Below the pieces are notes generated by a model. The model saw nothing but the letters and a program-made list of their open reading frames with translations. It made no database searches and was not told the DNA's origin. The translations under genes and the position numbers were made by a program. Of a stretch of 64,000 nt of DNA, positions 40,505 to 48,835 are shown one piece after another (positions within the stretch are counted from its first letter, which is position 1; each line of letters begins with the position of its first letter). This DNA comes from Blastococcus sp. TF02A-35 (GTDB lineage: Bacteria; Actinomycetota; Actinomycetes; Mycobacteriales; Geodermatophilaceae). The DNA lies in NCBI RefSeq assembly GCF_004571075.1, contig NZ_SPQP01000018.1, forward strand, positions 1-64,000. Reading direction: 5' to 3'.

Positions 40505-40892
40505 GCGTCGTCACCCGCGCCGGTATTCGCGCCCCCGCACGTCACCGGATCGCGCGGACGGTCATCTGATGTGACGCACGCCATCCGGATCCCGTATTCC
40601 CAGGCTCCGCGCGGGCCAGGGCGATATGTCGACACCTCGACTCCCCGACATGGCGACCGCTGGGTTGTGACCCGGGAGCTGCCTTCCTACGGTGGAGGAG
40701 CCGGCCGGGTGGTCGTCGCCCGACGAGGGTGGCCCCGGGATCCGGTACCGCCGCAGCCCCGGTGCGGTGCGCCCCGCAGAGCGGGCCCGCCCGGTGAGCG
40801 AGCACATCGCACGCACCCAGCCCTTCGCGCCGAGGTGCGCCGCGCCGTGCCCGCGACCGCCCGCGGCGGGCGAACGGAAGGAGAGCCACCAG
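40505..40892. other. Intergenic region with candidate promoter and long leader of the NlpC/P60 gene
   Basis: These 388 bp hold no convincing gene. A good promoter is visible: TTGTGA at 40665-40670, a 17-bp spacer and TACGGT at 40688-40693. It implies a leader of about 190 nt before the ATG at 40893. The leader is GC-rich with short stem-loops (TCGTC-GCCC-GACGA near 40712) and could be regulatory; I could not match it to a known riboswitch. Confidence 0.45.
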
Positions 40893-41384
40893 ATGGTGAC
40901 CACTCGCCCGACCCTGCGACGTCTCGGCGCCGGCCTGTTCACCGGTGCCGCCGCCACCCTGACCCTCACGCTGTCCCCGGTGACGGCGTCCGCGGCCGAG
41001 CCCACGCCGGCCGCCACCTCGGCCCCGGCGCCGACCCCCGCCGCGCAGGCCGCGATCGACGACGCCCGCGCCCAGGTCGGCAAGGCCTACGCCTACGGCG
41101 GCAACGGCCCCGACGCCTACGACTGCTCGGGCCTGACCGCCCACGCCTACCGCGCCGCGGGCATCGAGCTGCCTCGCCGGAGCGCCGACCAGGCGACCGT
41201 CGGCACGCCCGTCGCCCGCGCCGACCTGCAGCCCGGCGACCTGGTGTTCTACTACGACCCGATCAGCCACGTCGGCATCTACGTCGGCGACGGCCAGATC
41301 GTCCACGCCGGCACCGAGGCCACGGGCGTGGAGTACACGAGCGTCGACATGGCCGGCTACAACACCGCCCGCCGCATCGCCTGA
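40893..41384 (+). CDS. Secreted NlpC/P60-family peptidoglycan endopeptidase
   Basis: The 163-residue product has a signal peptide (about 1-36, ending ASAAEP), a short Pro/Ala-rich linker and a compact NlpC/P60 cysteine peptidase domain. The catalytic triad is visible as C78 in AYDCSGL, H126 in ISHVGIY and H138 in QIVHAG. Such enzymes cut D-Glu-mesoDap bonds in the cell wall. There is no SH3 or coiled-coil targeting domain. GGAGAG lies about 10 bp before the ATG, which fixes this start over a longer frame. The gene has its own promoter and a long 5' leader. Confidence 0.9.
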   Translation: MVTTRPTLRRLGAGLFTGAAATLTLTLSPVTASAAEPTPAATSAPAPTPAAQAAIDDARAQVGKAYAYGGNGPDAYDCSGLTAHAYRAAGIELPRRSADQATVGTPVARADLQPGDLVFYYDPISHVGIYVGDGQIVHAGTEATGVEYTSVDMAGYNTARRIA

Positions 41385-41392
41385 CGCGGCCG

Positions 41393-41418
41393 CCGGCGCC
41401 CTACGCCGGGGGCGCCGG
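41393..41418. terminator. Hairpin between convergent NlpC/P60 and FAD-oxidoreductase genes
   Basis: Nine-base arms (CCGGCGCCC and its complement) with an 8-nt loop span the 16-bp gap between the two stop codons, with more pairing outside after a bulge. Position and stability suggest a shared terminator. Confidence 0.5.
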
Positions 41419-42882
41419 CCGCAGCGGCGGCACGTGCCGCAGGCCGAAGACGTCGCGCAGCGCCGTCCGCGCGGCGAGGTCCCCGCACATCCCGTGGACG
41501 GCCGGCCCCGGCGGGGTCGCCGCCGATGCCATGTACACGCCCTTCACGGGTGTGCGGTACGTGTTCCACCGCGGCACCGGTCGCGCCAGCATCTGCCGCA
41601 GCGTCGCCTGGCCGTTGGAGATGTCCCCGCCGAGGTAGCTGGGGTTCCACTGCTCCATCTGGACGGCGTTCTTCGTGTGCCGCTCGAGGACGGTGTCCTT
41701 GAAGCCGGGCGCGAACCGCTCGATCTGGTCCTCGATCGGTCCCGTCATGTCGACGTCGGCGCCGTGCGGCACGTGCACGTAGGCCCAGAAGATGTGCCCG
41801 CCGTCCGGCGCCCGCGTCGGGTCGGGGACGGTCGGCTGCACGGCGAGGACGTACGGCTTGTCGGTGAGCCGGCCCTGGTTGGGCGCCCGCTCGCCGGCGA
41901 TCGTCTCCTCCAGGTCCCCGGCGACGTGGATGGTGCCCGCGCGGCGCACCTCCGGGTTCGCCCAAGGCACGGGGTCGGAGAGGATCCAGTCGATCTTGAA
42001 GACGCCGGCGCCGTGCTTGTACCGGCCCACCCAGCGGCGGTAGCCCTCGTTGAGCCGGTCCCCCGCCATCGTCACGAAGTCCTCGGGCGTGGTGTCCAGC
42101 AGGACGGCGGGCACGCCGTCGAACTCGCGCAGGTCGGTGACCCGGTGACCGGTCACGACCTCGCCGCCCTGCTGCTCCAGCGCCGTCACCATCGAGTCGG
42201 CGAGCTTCTGCGACCCGCCCTCGATCAGCGGCCAGCCCGCGTGGTGCGACAGCATCGCCAGCAGCATCCCCAGCGCCGAGGTCAGCGGCTGGCTGAGGTC
42301 GAGCATGCCGTGGGCCGCGGCACCGCCCAGCAGCGCCCGCGCCTCCTGCGTCTCGAAGTACCGGTGCGACAGCCACGACACGTTCGGCAGCCCGGTGAGG
42401 GCGAACTTCGTGACCTGCGGGACGCTCCGCGTGGGCAGCGAGCGCAGGCGGCTGGAGAGGAAGAAGTCGATGACGTCGGTGCCGTGCTCGACCAGCGGCT
42501 CGAACAGCCGCCGGTAGGCGGCGGCGTCCGCGCCCAGCCCGTCCGCCGTCTGCTCCAGCGACCGGAACGACAGCGCCGCTCCCCCGCCGTCGAGCGGGTG
42601 GGCGAAGTTGACCTCCGGGTGCACGAACCGCACCCCGCGGCTCTCGGGGTCGAACTCCCGGAAGAACGGCGCGGCGGCGGCCATCGGCTGCACCGTGGAG
42701 CAGACGTCGTGGTGGAACCCGGGCCGGATCAGCTCCTCGGTGCGCATCCCGCCACCGGGCTTGTCCCCCGCGTCCACGACCTGCACCCGCAGCCCCGCCG
42801 CGGACAGCCGCAGCGCGGCGGCCAGCCCGTTGGGGCCCGCCCCGACCACGACGGCATCCGGTCGTCCCGACGTCCCGCTCAT
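41401..42882 (-). CDS. FAD-dependent oxidoreductase, phytoene desaturase (CrtI)/PYROXD2-like
   Basis: The 493-residue product starts with a Rossmann FAD-binding motif (VVVGAGPNGLAAALRL) and the following GGGMRTEE segment of the amine oxidase/phytoene desaturase superfamily. The C-terminal region with YMASAATPPGPAVHGMCG carries the second FAD-binding part. It looks like the carotenoid-desaturase-related branch found in many actinobacteria, but no carotenoid genes are nearby, so the substrate is unknown. The ATG at 42882 starts five residues before the conserved motif region. The gene is divergent from the small membrane gene at 43010. Confidence 0.85.
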   Translation of the reverse strand: MSGTSGRPDAVVVGAGPNGLAAALRLSAAGLRVQVVDAGDKPGGGMRTEELIRPGFHHDVCSTVQPMAAAAPFFREFDPESRGVRFVHPEVNFAHPLDGGGAALSFRSLEQTADGLGADAAAYRRLFEPLVEHGTDVIDFFLSSRLRSLPTRSVPQVTKFALTGLPNVSWLSHRYFETQEARALLGGAAAHGMLDLSQPLTSALGMLLAMLSHHAGWPLIEGGSQKLADSMVTALEQQGGEVVTGHRVTDLREFDGVPAVLLDTTPEDFVTMAGDRLNEGYRRWVGRYKHGAGVFKIDWILSDPVPWANPEVRRAGTIHVAGDLEETIAGERAPNQGRLTDKPYVLAVQPTVPDPTRAPDGGHIFWAYVHVPHGADVDMTGPIEDQIERFAPGFKDTVLERHTKNAVQMEQWNPSYLGGDISNGQATLRQMLARPVPRWNTYRTPVKGVYMASAATPPGPAVHGMCGDLAARTALRDVFGLRHVPPLRPAPPA

Positions 42883-43009
42883 CCGCCGATCCTCACACGC
42901 CCGCACGCCCGGCGCGCACGCTGTGTCGGCTGGGAGCGGTGGGCCGGACGGTGCGCCCGCGGGTGCGCGATGGCCCGATCCGGCACCTGCCGGTCCTACC
43001 CTCGGCTGC

Positions 43010-43504
43010 GTGCCAGCCCTCCCGACCGCCGCGGACCCGCGGACGGACCTCGAGCCGCAGCGGCTGACCCCGGCCGGCCGTCGCTGGCGGCTGGTCGCCG
43101 CCGGGATCGTGCTCGCCCTGCTGCTCGGCGGCACCGTCTGGGGTGACGACGACGAGTTCCCGTTCGGCCCGTTCCGGATGTACTCCACCCGCGCCGACCC
43201 GAACGCCGCCGTCATCTCGACCCGCACCGTCGGGCTGACCGCCGAGGGCGAGGAGATCCGGCTCTCCGGGGGCGAGGTCGGGTTGCGGCGTGCCGAGTTC
43301 GAGGGCCAGGTGCCCCGGGTCCGGGAGGAGCCGGAGCTGCTCGGCCTGCTGGCCGAGGCCTACGCCGAGCGGCACCCGCAGGCGCCCGAGCTGGTGGCGG
43401 TGCAGGTCGTGCAGCGCCGGTTCGAGCTGGTCGACGGCCGGCAGACCGGCGACTTCACCGACCGCGTGCTGGTCGAGTACGTGCTGGAGGACGACGGAGC
43501 ATGA
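43010..43504 (+). CDS. Hypothetical single-pass membrane protein
   Basis: No family is recognised. The 164-residue product has a basic N-terminus, one transmembrane segment (about 27-43) and a soluble, probably extracytoplasmic, domain starting with DDDEFPFGPFRMYS. Its stop overlaps the start of the following HTTM-like gene as ATGA, so the two are translated together and probably act together. The GTG at 43010 was chosen as the first start before the membrane segment. Confidence 0.65.
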   Translation: MPALPTAADPRTDLEPQRLTPAGRRWRLVAAGIVLALLLGGTVWGDDDEFPFGPFRMYSTRADPNAAVISTRTVGLTAEGEEIRLSGGEVGLRRAEFEGQVPRVREEPELLGLLAEAYAERHPQAPELVAVQVVQRRFELVDGRQTGDFTDRVLVEYVLEDDGA

Positions 43505-44391
43505 GCACCACCACGCCCACCGGCGCCGTGAGCGGCTGGTTCTTCCGGCCGGTCCCGCTGGCGCGCATCGCCGTCTTCCGGGTGATCGCCTACCTCTTCA
43601 TCCCGGTCGACGTCTTCCTCACCACCGCGTGGGTCCGGGCACACGCCCACGTGCCCACCGAGTGGTACCAGCCGCTGCTCATCGGCCGGCTGCTGCCGCT
43701 GCCCACGCCCACCGAAACCGTGGTGACGGTCGTGCAGTGGGCGCTCGTGGCCGCCGCGCTGGCCGCCGCCACGGGTCGCGCCCCCCGGCTCCTCGGGACG
43801 GCCGTCTTCCTCCTCTACATGGAGTGGATGGTCATCGCCATGAGCTACGGCAAGGTCGACCACGACCGGATCGCCTTCCTCGTGGCCCTCGCGGTGCTGC
43901 CGACCATCGGCCGCGCGCGGTTCCGCGACCGGCGGCCGTCGGAGGCGGCCGGCTGGGCGATGGCCGCCGTCCTGGTCACCGTGATGCTCACGTACTTCCT
44001 CGCCGCCTGGGCGAAGGTCCGCTTCGGCGGCTGGGACTGGCCGACCGGCTCGACCCTCACCCGCGCGGTGATGCGCCGCGGGACCCCGCTGTCGGACTGG
44101 ACCCTGGAGCTGCCCTGGCTGCTGGGCACCGCGCAGTGGGTGATGCTCGTCCTGGAGTTCCTGGCGCCGCTGATGCTGCTCGTCCGCAGCGACCGGGCAC
44201 GGATCGGCCTGGTGCTCTTCCTGCTCGGCTTCCACCTGATGGTCTACGCGGGCGTGACCATCATCTTCCTGCCGCACTGCGTGGCGATCCTGTCGATCCT
44301 CCCCTGGGAGCGGCTGGCGGCCCGGTGGCGGACGCCCGCCCTCCCGGCGGCGGGTCAGAGCTGGGCGAGCAGCTCGTCGGCGGCGCGGTAG
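43501..44391 (+). CDS. Multi-pass membrane protein, HTTM-like
   Basis: The 296-residue product has about seven hydrophobic segments, and its N-terminal part (RPVPLARIAVFRVIAYLFIPVD) resembles HTTM proteins, the membrane module related to vitamin-K-dependent gamma-carboxylase. The assignment is from general pattern and could be wrong. It starts within the stop codon of the preceding single-pass protein. Its 3' end overlaps that of meaB, on the other strand, by 37 bp. Confidence 0.65.
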   Translation: MSTTTPTGAVSGWFFRPVPLARIAVFRVIAYLFIPVDVFLTTAWVRAHAHVPTEWYQPLLIGRLLPLPTPTETVVTVVQWALVAAALAAATGRAPRLLGTAVFLLYMEWMVIAMSYGKVDHDRIAFLVALAVLPTIGRARFRDRRPSEAAGWAMAAVLVTVMLTYFLAAWAKVRFGGWDWPTGSTLTRAVMRRGTPLSDWTLELPWLLGTAQWVMLVLEFLAPLMLLVRSDRARIGLVLFLLGFHLMVYAGVTIIFLPHCVAILSILPWERLAARWRTPALPAAGQSWASSSSAAR

Positions 44392-45377
44392 GGGTCGGTC
44401 GTCCCGTCGACGACCTGGCCGGCCAGCGCCTCGAGCGCCGCCGACCCCCGGATGTCACCGATCCGCTCGCGCAGCGTGGCCAGCGCGATCGCCTCGATCT
44501 CGCGGGCGGCCCGCTCGGCGCGCCGGCGCCGGCCCTCGCCGGTGGACTCCAGCCACCCGCGGTGCTCCTGGATCTTCTCCAGCACGCCGTCGACCCCGTT
44601 GTCGGTGTCGCGCGAGGCGACGGTCCGGCAGATGGGCGGGCGCCAGTTGCCGGCCTCGGAGTGCCGGCCGCCGAGGGACTGCATGTAGCGCAGGTCGCGG
44701 ACCGTCTGGTCGGCGCCGTCCCGGTCGGCCTTGTTGACGACGAAGACGTCGGCGACCTCGAGGATGCCGGCCTTGGCCGCCTGGATGCCGTCGCCCATGC
44801 CCGGGGCGACGAGCACCAGCGTGGTGTCGGCCAGGGAGGCGATCTCGAGCTCCGACTGCCCCACGCCGACGGTCTCGATGAGCACGACGTCGCAGCCGGC
44901 GGCGTCGAGCACCCGCAGCGCCTGCGGGGTCGCCCAGGACAGGCCGCCGAGGTGGCCGCGCGAGGCCATCGACCGGATGAAGACGCCGCTGTCGCCGGCG
45001 TGGTCCTGCATGCGCACCCGGTCGCCGAGCAGCGCGCCGCCGGAGAACGGGGACGACGGGTCGACGGCCAGCACGCCGACGCGCTTGCCGGCCTGGCGCA
45101 GCGCGCGGACCAGCGCCGTCGTCGACGTGGACTTCCCGACGCCCGGGGAGCCGGTGAGGCCGATGACCTGGGCGTTGCCGGTGTGCGGCGCGAGCGCCGC
45201 GGCGACCTCGCGCAGCGCGGGGCTGGCGTCCTCGACCAGGGAGATCAGCCGCGCCACCGACCGCGCGTCCCCCTCGCGGGCGCGCTCGACCAGCGTCGGG
45301 ACGTCGACGGAGCGACGCCCCCGCCGCCCCTGGGGAGCGGCGGGGGCGTCGGTCTGGACGGCGGTGCCGTCCGTCAC
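44355..45377 (-). CDS. meaB: MeaB-type GTPase, chaperone of B12-dependent acyl-CoA mutase
   Basis: MeaB/ArgK G3E-family GTPases gate cofactor loading and protect B12 mutases from inactivation. The 340-residue product has the P-loop GSPGVGKST at 76-84, the [15 protein letters not shown] motif, switch II in [10 protein letters not shown] and the NKAD guanine-specificity motif. It begins at a GTG overlapping the thiolase stop (GTGA), so it is coupled to that gene. Partner mutases in this window are Ecm and the IcmA-type subunit; which one it serves cannot be told from sequence. Confidence 0.94.
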   Translation of the reverse strand: MTDGTAVQTDAPAAPQGRRGRRSVDVPTLVERAREGDARSVARLISLVEDASPALREVAAALAPHTGNAQVIGLTGSPGVGKSTSTTALVRALRQAGKRVGVLAVDPSSPFSGGALLGDRVRMQDHAGDSGVFIRSMASRGHLGGLSWATPQALRVLDAAGCDVVLIETVGVGQSELEIASLADTTLVLVAPGMGDGIQAAKAGILEVADVFVVNKADRDGADQTVRDLRYMQSLGGRHSEAGNWRPPICRTVASRDTDNGVDGVLEKIQEHRGWLESTGEGRRRRAERAAREIEAIALATLRERIGDIRGSAALEALAGQVVDGTTDPYRAADELLAQL

Positions 45378-46564
45378 GCCTTGGCGGGCGCGTGCAGGAT
45401 CAGGGCGTCGCCCTGGCCACCGCCGCCGCACAGCGCGGCGGCACCGACCTTGGCGCCGCGGCGACGCAGCTCCAGCGCGACGTCGAGGACGACGCGGGCG
45501 CCGCTCATGCCGACCGGGTGGCCCAGGGCGATCGCGCCGCCGTTGGGGTTCACCTTCTCCGGGTCGATGCCGAGCTCGCGGGTGGAGACGATCGCGACGG
45601 CGGCGAACGCCTCGTTGAGCTCGACGACGTCGAGGTCCTTCGGGTCGATGCCCTCGCGCTCGCAGGCCTTCTGGATGGCCCGCGACGGCTGGCTCTGCAG
45701 CGTGGCGTCCGGGCCGGCGACGACGCCGTGCGCACCGATCTCGGCGATCGGCTCGATGCCCAGCTCGGCTGCCTTGGCGGCGCTCATGACCACGACCGCG
45801 CAGGCGCCGTCGGAGATCTGCGAGGCGGTGCCGGCGGTGATGGTGCCGTCCTTGGCGAACGCCGGCTTCAGCTTGGCCAGGCTCGCTGCGGTGGTGTCGG
45901 GGCGGATGCCCTCGTCGTCGGTGAACTCGATCGGGTCGCCCTTGCGCTGCGGGATGAGCACCGGGGTGATGGCCTCGGCGAAGACGCCGTCCTTGTGCGA
46001 CCGCGCGGCCTTCTGGTGGCTGGCGGCGGCGAACTCGTCCTGCTCCTCGCGGGTCAGGTCGTAGCGGCTGTTCGCCTGCTCGGTCAGCACGCCCATGGCG
46101 ACCTGGTCGAAGGTGTCGGAGAGGCCGTCGTGGGCCATCGAGTCGACGAGCATGGTGTCGCCGTACTTCGTGCCGGTGCGCGAGTTGGCCAGCAGGTGCG
46201 GCGCCTGGGTCATCGACTCCATGCCGCCGGCGACGACGACGTCGTACTCGCCGGCGCGGATGAGCTGGTCGGCCATCGCGATGGCGGAGAGCCCGGAGAG
46301 GCAGACCTTGTTGATGGTCAGCGCCGGGACCGACATGGGGATGCCGCCCTTGACCGCGGCGGGCCGGGCGGGGTTCTGGCCGGCGCCGGCCTGGATGACC
46401 TGGCCCATGATCACGTACTCGACCTGGTCGCCGGAGATGCCGGCGCGCTCGAGCGCGGCCTTGATGGCGACGCCGCCGAGGTCGGCCGCCGAGAAGTCCT
46501 TGAGCGAGCCGAGGAGCCGGCCCATCGGGGTACGGGCGCCGCTGACGATGACCGAGCGGGACAT
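45374..46564 (-). CDS. phaA: Acetyl-CoA C-acetyltransferase (thiolase)
   Basis: The enzyme condenses two acetyl-CoA to acetoacetyl-CoA, or the reverse. The 396-residue protein has the acylated C88 ([10 protein letters not shown]), H349 ([10 protein letters not shown]) and the second catalytic cysteine C379 (CGGGGQGDA), all in the right context for a biosynthetic thiolase. It forms a coupled unit with meaB. It is divergent from the epimerase gene, as fadA4 (Rv1323) and Rv1322A are neighbours in M. tuberculosis. In the EMC pathway it would supply the first step. Confidence 0.94.
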   Translation of the reverse strand: MSRSVIVSGARTPMGRLLGSLKDFSAADLGGVAIKAALERAGISGDQVEYVIMGQVIQAGAGQNPARPAAVKGGIPMSVPALTINKVCLSGLSAIAMADQLIRAGEYDVVVAGGMESMTQAPHLLANSRTGTKYGDTMLVDSMAHDGLSDTFDQVAMGVLTEQANSRYDLTREEQDEFAAASHQKAARSHKDGVFAEAITPVLIPQRKGDPIEFTDDEGIRPDTTAASLAKLKPAFAKDGTITAGTASQISDGACAVVVMSAAKAAELGIEPIAEIGAHGVVAGPDATLQSQPSRAIQKACEREGIDPKDLDVVELNEAFAAVAIVSTRELGIDPEKVNPNGGAIALGHPVGMSGARVVLDVALELRRRGAKVGAAALCGGGGQGDALILHAPAKA

Positions 46565-46781
46565 GCTGCCTCCAGTGCCGGGCCGCCGCCGGTGGCGACC
46601 ACGTTGTCGGGACGCACCGCGAACGGCCGCGACCGGAGGGGTCGCGACCAGGCACGGCGCCGGGCCTTGCGGGGAAGGATAGGACGGTGCACCGGCGTGC
46701 GGCAGGCCGAGTTCACGCGGACGGGGTGAGGCGCACCACTTCCGGCTGTCGTCTCAGACGTCTTGACGGCACTATGCCCGC

Positions 46782-47258
46782 GTGACCACCAACGACGCCG
46801 ATCACGGCAGCACCCCGACGGGCCTGCCCGCGGGCCTGTTCACGACCATCGACCACGTGGGCATCGCCGTCCCCGACCTGGACGAGGCGATCGCCTTCTA
46901 CGCCCAGGCCTTCGGCGTGCACTCCGTGCACGAGGAGACCAACGAGGAGCAGGGCGTCCGCGAGGCGATGCTCGCGGTGGGCGACGGCGACACCCGCATC
47001 CAGCTGCTCGCGCCGCTCACCCCCGAGTCGACGATCGCCAAGTTCATCGGCCGCTCCGGCCCCGGCCTGCAGCAGCTGGCCTTCCGGGTGGAGGACGTCG
47101 ACGCCGTCAGCGCCACGCTGCGCGAGCGGGGCCTGCGCCTCCTCTACGACGTGCCCAAGCGCGGGACGTCGGACAGCCGCGTCAACTTCATCCACCCGAA
47201 GGACGCCGGCGGCGTGCTGGTCGAGCTCGTCGAGCCGGCCGCCCGCACCACGCACTGA
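46782..47258 (+). CDS. mce: Methylmalonyl-CoA/ethylmalonyl-CoA epimerase
   Basis: The 158-residue VOC protein matches the epimerase family: IDHVGIAVPDLDEAI with the first His ligand, NEEQGVREAML, a Gln ligand in TRIQLLAP, and a Glu ligand in GVLVELVEP. One point differs from the textbook enzyme: the usual HH in VHHIAF is QQ here (GLQQLAFRV), so one metal-ligand His is replaced by Gln. I recall the same change in M. tuberculosis Rv1322A. It epimerises methylmalonyl-CoA and, in EMC organisms, also ethylmalonyl-CoA. A CACTAT element 6 bp before the GTG suggests a leaderless transcript. Confidence 0.9.
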   Translation: MTTNDADHGSTPTGLPAGLFTTIDHVGIAVPDLDEAIAFYAQAFGVHSVHEETNEEQGVREAMLAVGDGDTRIQLLAPLTPESTIAKFIGRSGPGLQQLAFRVEDVDAVSATLRERGLRLLYDVPKRGTSDSRVNFIHPKDAGGVLVELVEPAARTTH

Positions 47259-47275
47259 CCGCAGTGCACCGGGCT

Positions 47276-47291
47276 GTTACCCATCGGTAAC
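47276..47291. promoter_or_regulatory. Palindromic operator candidate upstream of ccr
   Basis: GTTACC-CATC-GGTAAC, with perfect 6-bp arms, lies 74 bp before the ccr start and 17 bp after the epimerase stop. The right arm overlaps TAACAT (47288-47293), a plausible -10. The pattern matches those at etfB, the hydroxyacyl-CoA dehydrogenase and ecm. Confidence 0.7.
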
Positions 47292-47365
47292 ATCTGCCCA
47301 CCCGCACCACCGCACGGCCCTCCGAGCCCGGCCGAACGACGGCCGCAGACGACCCGGGAGTACGC

Positions 47366-48697
47366 GTGAACGAGATCAGGGACGCCATCCTCGCCGACCA
47401 GCTGGACGCGCTGGGCGGCCTGGCTGTGCCGGAGTCCTACCGCGCCGTGGTGGTGCGCAAGGACGAGCAGGACATGTTCGAAGGGGTCGCCACCAGGGAC
47501 AAGGACCCCCGCAAGTCGCTCCACGTCCAGGAGGTCGCCACCCCCGAGCTGGGCCCCGGCGAGGCGATCGTCGCCGTCATGGCCTCCTCGGTGAACTACA
47601 ACACCGTCTGGACGTCGATCTTCGAGCCGGTGTCGACCTTCGGCTTCCTCGAGCGCTACGGCCGGGTCTCCGAGCTCACCAAGCGCCACGACCTGCCGTA
47701 CCACATCGTCGGCTCCGACCTGGCCGGCGTCGTGCTGCGCGTGGGCCCGGGCGTGAACAAGTGGAAGCCGGGCGACGAGGTCGTCGCGCACTGCCTCTCC
47801 GTGGAGCTCGAGGACCCGGCCGGCCACGACGACACGATGATGGACCCGCAGCAGCGGATCTGGGGCTTCGAGACCAACTTCGGCGGCCTGGCCGAGATGG
47901 CGCTGGTCAAGAGCAACCAGCTGATGCCGAAGCCGGCGCACCTCTCCTGGGAGGAGGCCGCCGCCCCCGGCCTGGTCAACTCCACCGCCTACCGGCAGCT
48001 GGTCAGCCGCAACGGCGCCCACATGAAGCAGGGCGACACCGTGCTGATCTGGGGCGCCTCGGGCGGCCTGGGCTCCTACGCCACGCAGATGGCGCTCAAC
48101 GGCGGCGCGATCCCGGTGTGCGTCGTCAGCAGCCCGGAGAAGGCCGAGATCGTCCGCAAGATGGGCGCGGAGCTGATCATCGACCGCTCCAAGGAGGGCT
48201 ACAAGTTCTGGAAGGACGAGAACACCCAGGACCCCAAGGAGTGGCAGCGCCTGGGCAAGAAGATCCGTGAGCTGACCGGTGGCGAGGACGTCGACATCGT
48301 CTTCGAGCACCCCGGCCGCGAGACCTTCGGCGCCAGCGTCTACGTCGCCAAGAAGGGCGGCACGATCGTCACCTGCGCCTCGACGACCGGCTACATGCAC
48401 CAGTACGACAACCGGTACCTGTGGATGAACCTGAAGAACATCCTCAGCTCCCACTTCGCCAACTACAAGGAGGCGTGGGAGGCCAACCGGCTCATCGACA
48501 AGGGCCTGATCCACCCGACCCTGTCGAAGGTGTACCCGATGGAGGAGGTCGGCCAGGCCGCCCTCGACGTCCACCGGAACGCCCACCAGGGCAAGGTCGG
48601 CGTCCTGACCCTCTCCCCCGAGGAGGGCCTCGGCGTCAAGGACGCCGAGAAGCGCGCGAAGCACATCGACGCGATCAACCGCTTCCGCGGCGTGTGA
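47366..48697 (+). CDS. ccr: Crotonyl-CoA carboxylase/reductase
   Basis: Ccr reductively carboxylates crotonyl-CoA to ethylmalonyl-CoA with NADPH and CO2, the key step of the EMC pathway. The 443-residue MDR-superfamily protein carries all four CO2-site residues known from the Kitasatospora enzyme (N81, F170, E171, H365) as N79, F168, E169 and H363, a constant offset of two. That supports carboxylation and not mere reduction. The NADPH loop GASGGLGSYA is intact and the family motif SSVNYNTVW is present. It has its own palindromic operator and a terminator. Confidence 0.96.
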   Translation: MNEIRDAILADQLDALGGLAVPESYRAVVVRKDEQDMFEGVATRDKDPRKSLHVQEVATPELGPGEAIVAVMASSVNYNTVWTSIFEPVSTFGFLERYGRVSELTKRHDLPYHIVGSDLAGVVLRVGPGVNKWKPGDEVVAHCLSVELEDPAGHDDTMMDPQQRIWGFETNFGGLAEMALVKSNQLMPKPAHLSWEEAAAPGLVNSTAYRQLVSRNGAHMKQGDTVLIWGASGGLGSYATQMALNGGAIPVCVVSSPEKAEIVRKMGAELIIDRSKEGYKFWKDENTQDPKEWQRLGKKIRELTGGEDVDIVFEHPGRETFGASVYVAKKGGTIVTCASTTGYMHQYDNRYLWMNLKNILSSHFANYKEAWEANRLIDKGLIHPTLSKVYPMEEVGQAALDVHRNAHQGKVGVLTLSPEEGLGVKDAEKRAKHIDAINRFRGV

Positions 48698-48703
48698 CCC
48701 CTC

Positions 48704-48734
48704 CGGTGGGGCCGGCGACCCGCCGGCCCCACCG
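48704..48734 (+). terminator. Terminator after ccr
   Basis: Perfect 13-base arms (CGGTGGGGCCGGC) around a 5-nt loop begin 7 bp after the ccr stop codon, marking ccr as a single-gene transcript. Confidence 0.82.
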
Positions 48735-48835
48735 GGAACCCCTGCCCCGCGTGTCACCAGGGACGTCCGGGACAGCTGGGAACTGGACCCCCGGGGGACG
48801 GTGACGACGCCTCCCCCTTCTGCGAGGATGAGTGC

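Noticed and set aside
47276-47291. Palindrome as epimerase terminator
   Set aside because: The arms are only 6 bp and AT-containing, and the same motif is found before genes where no gene ends nearby on that strand (etfB).
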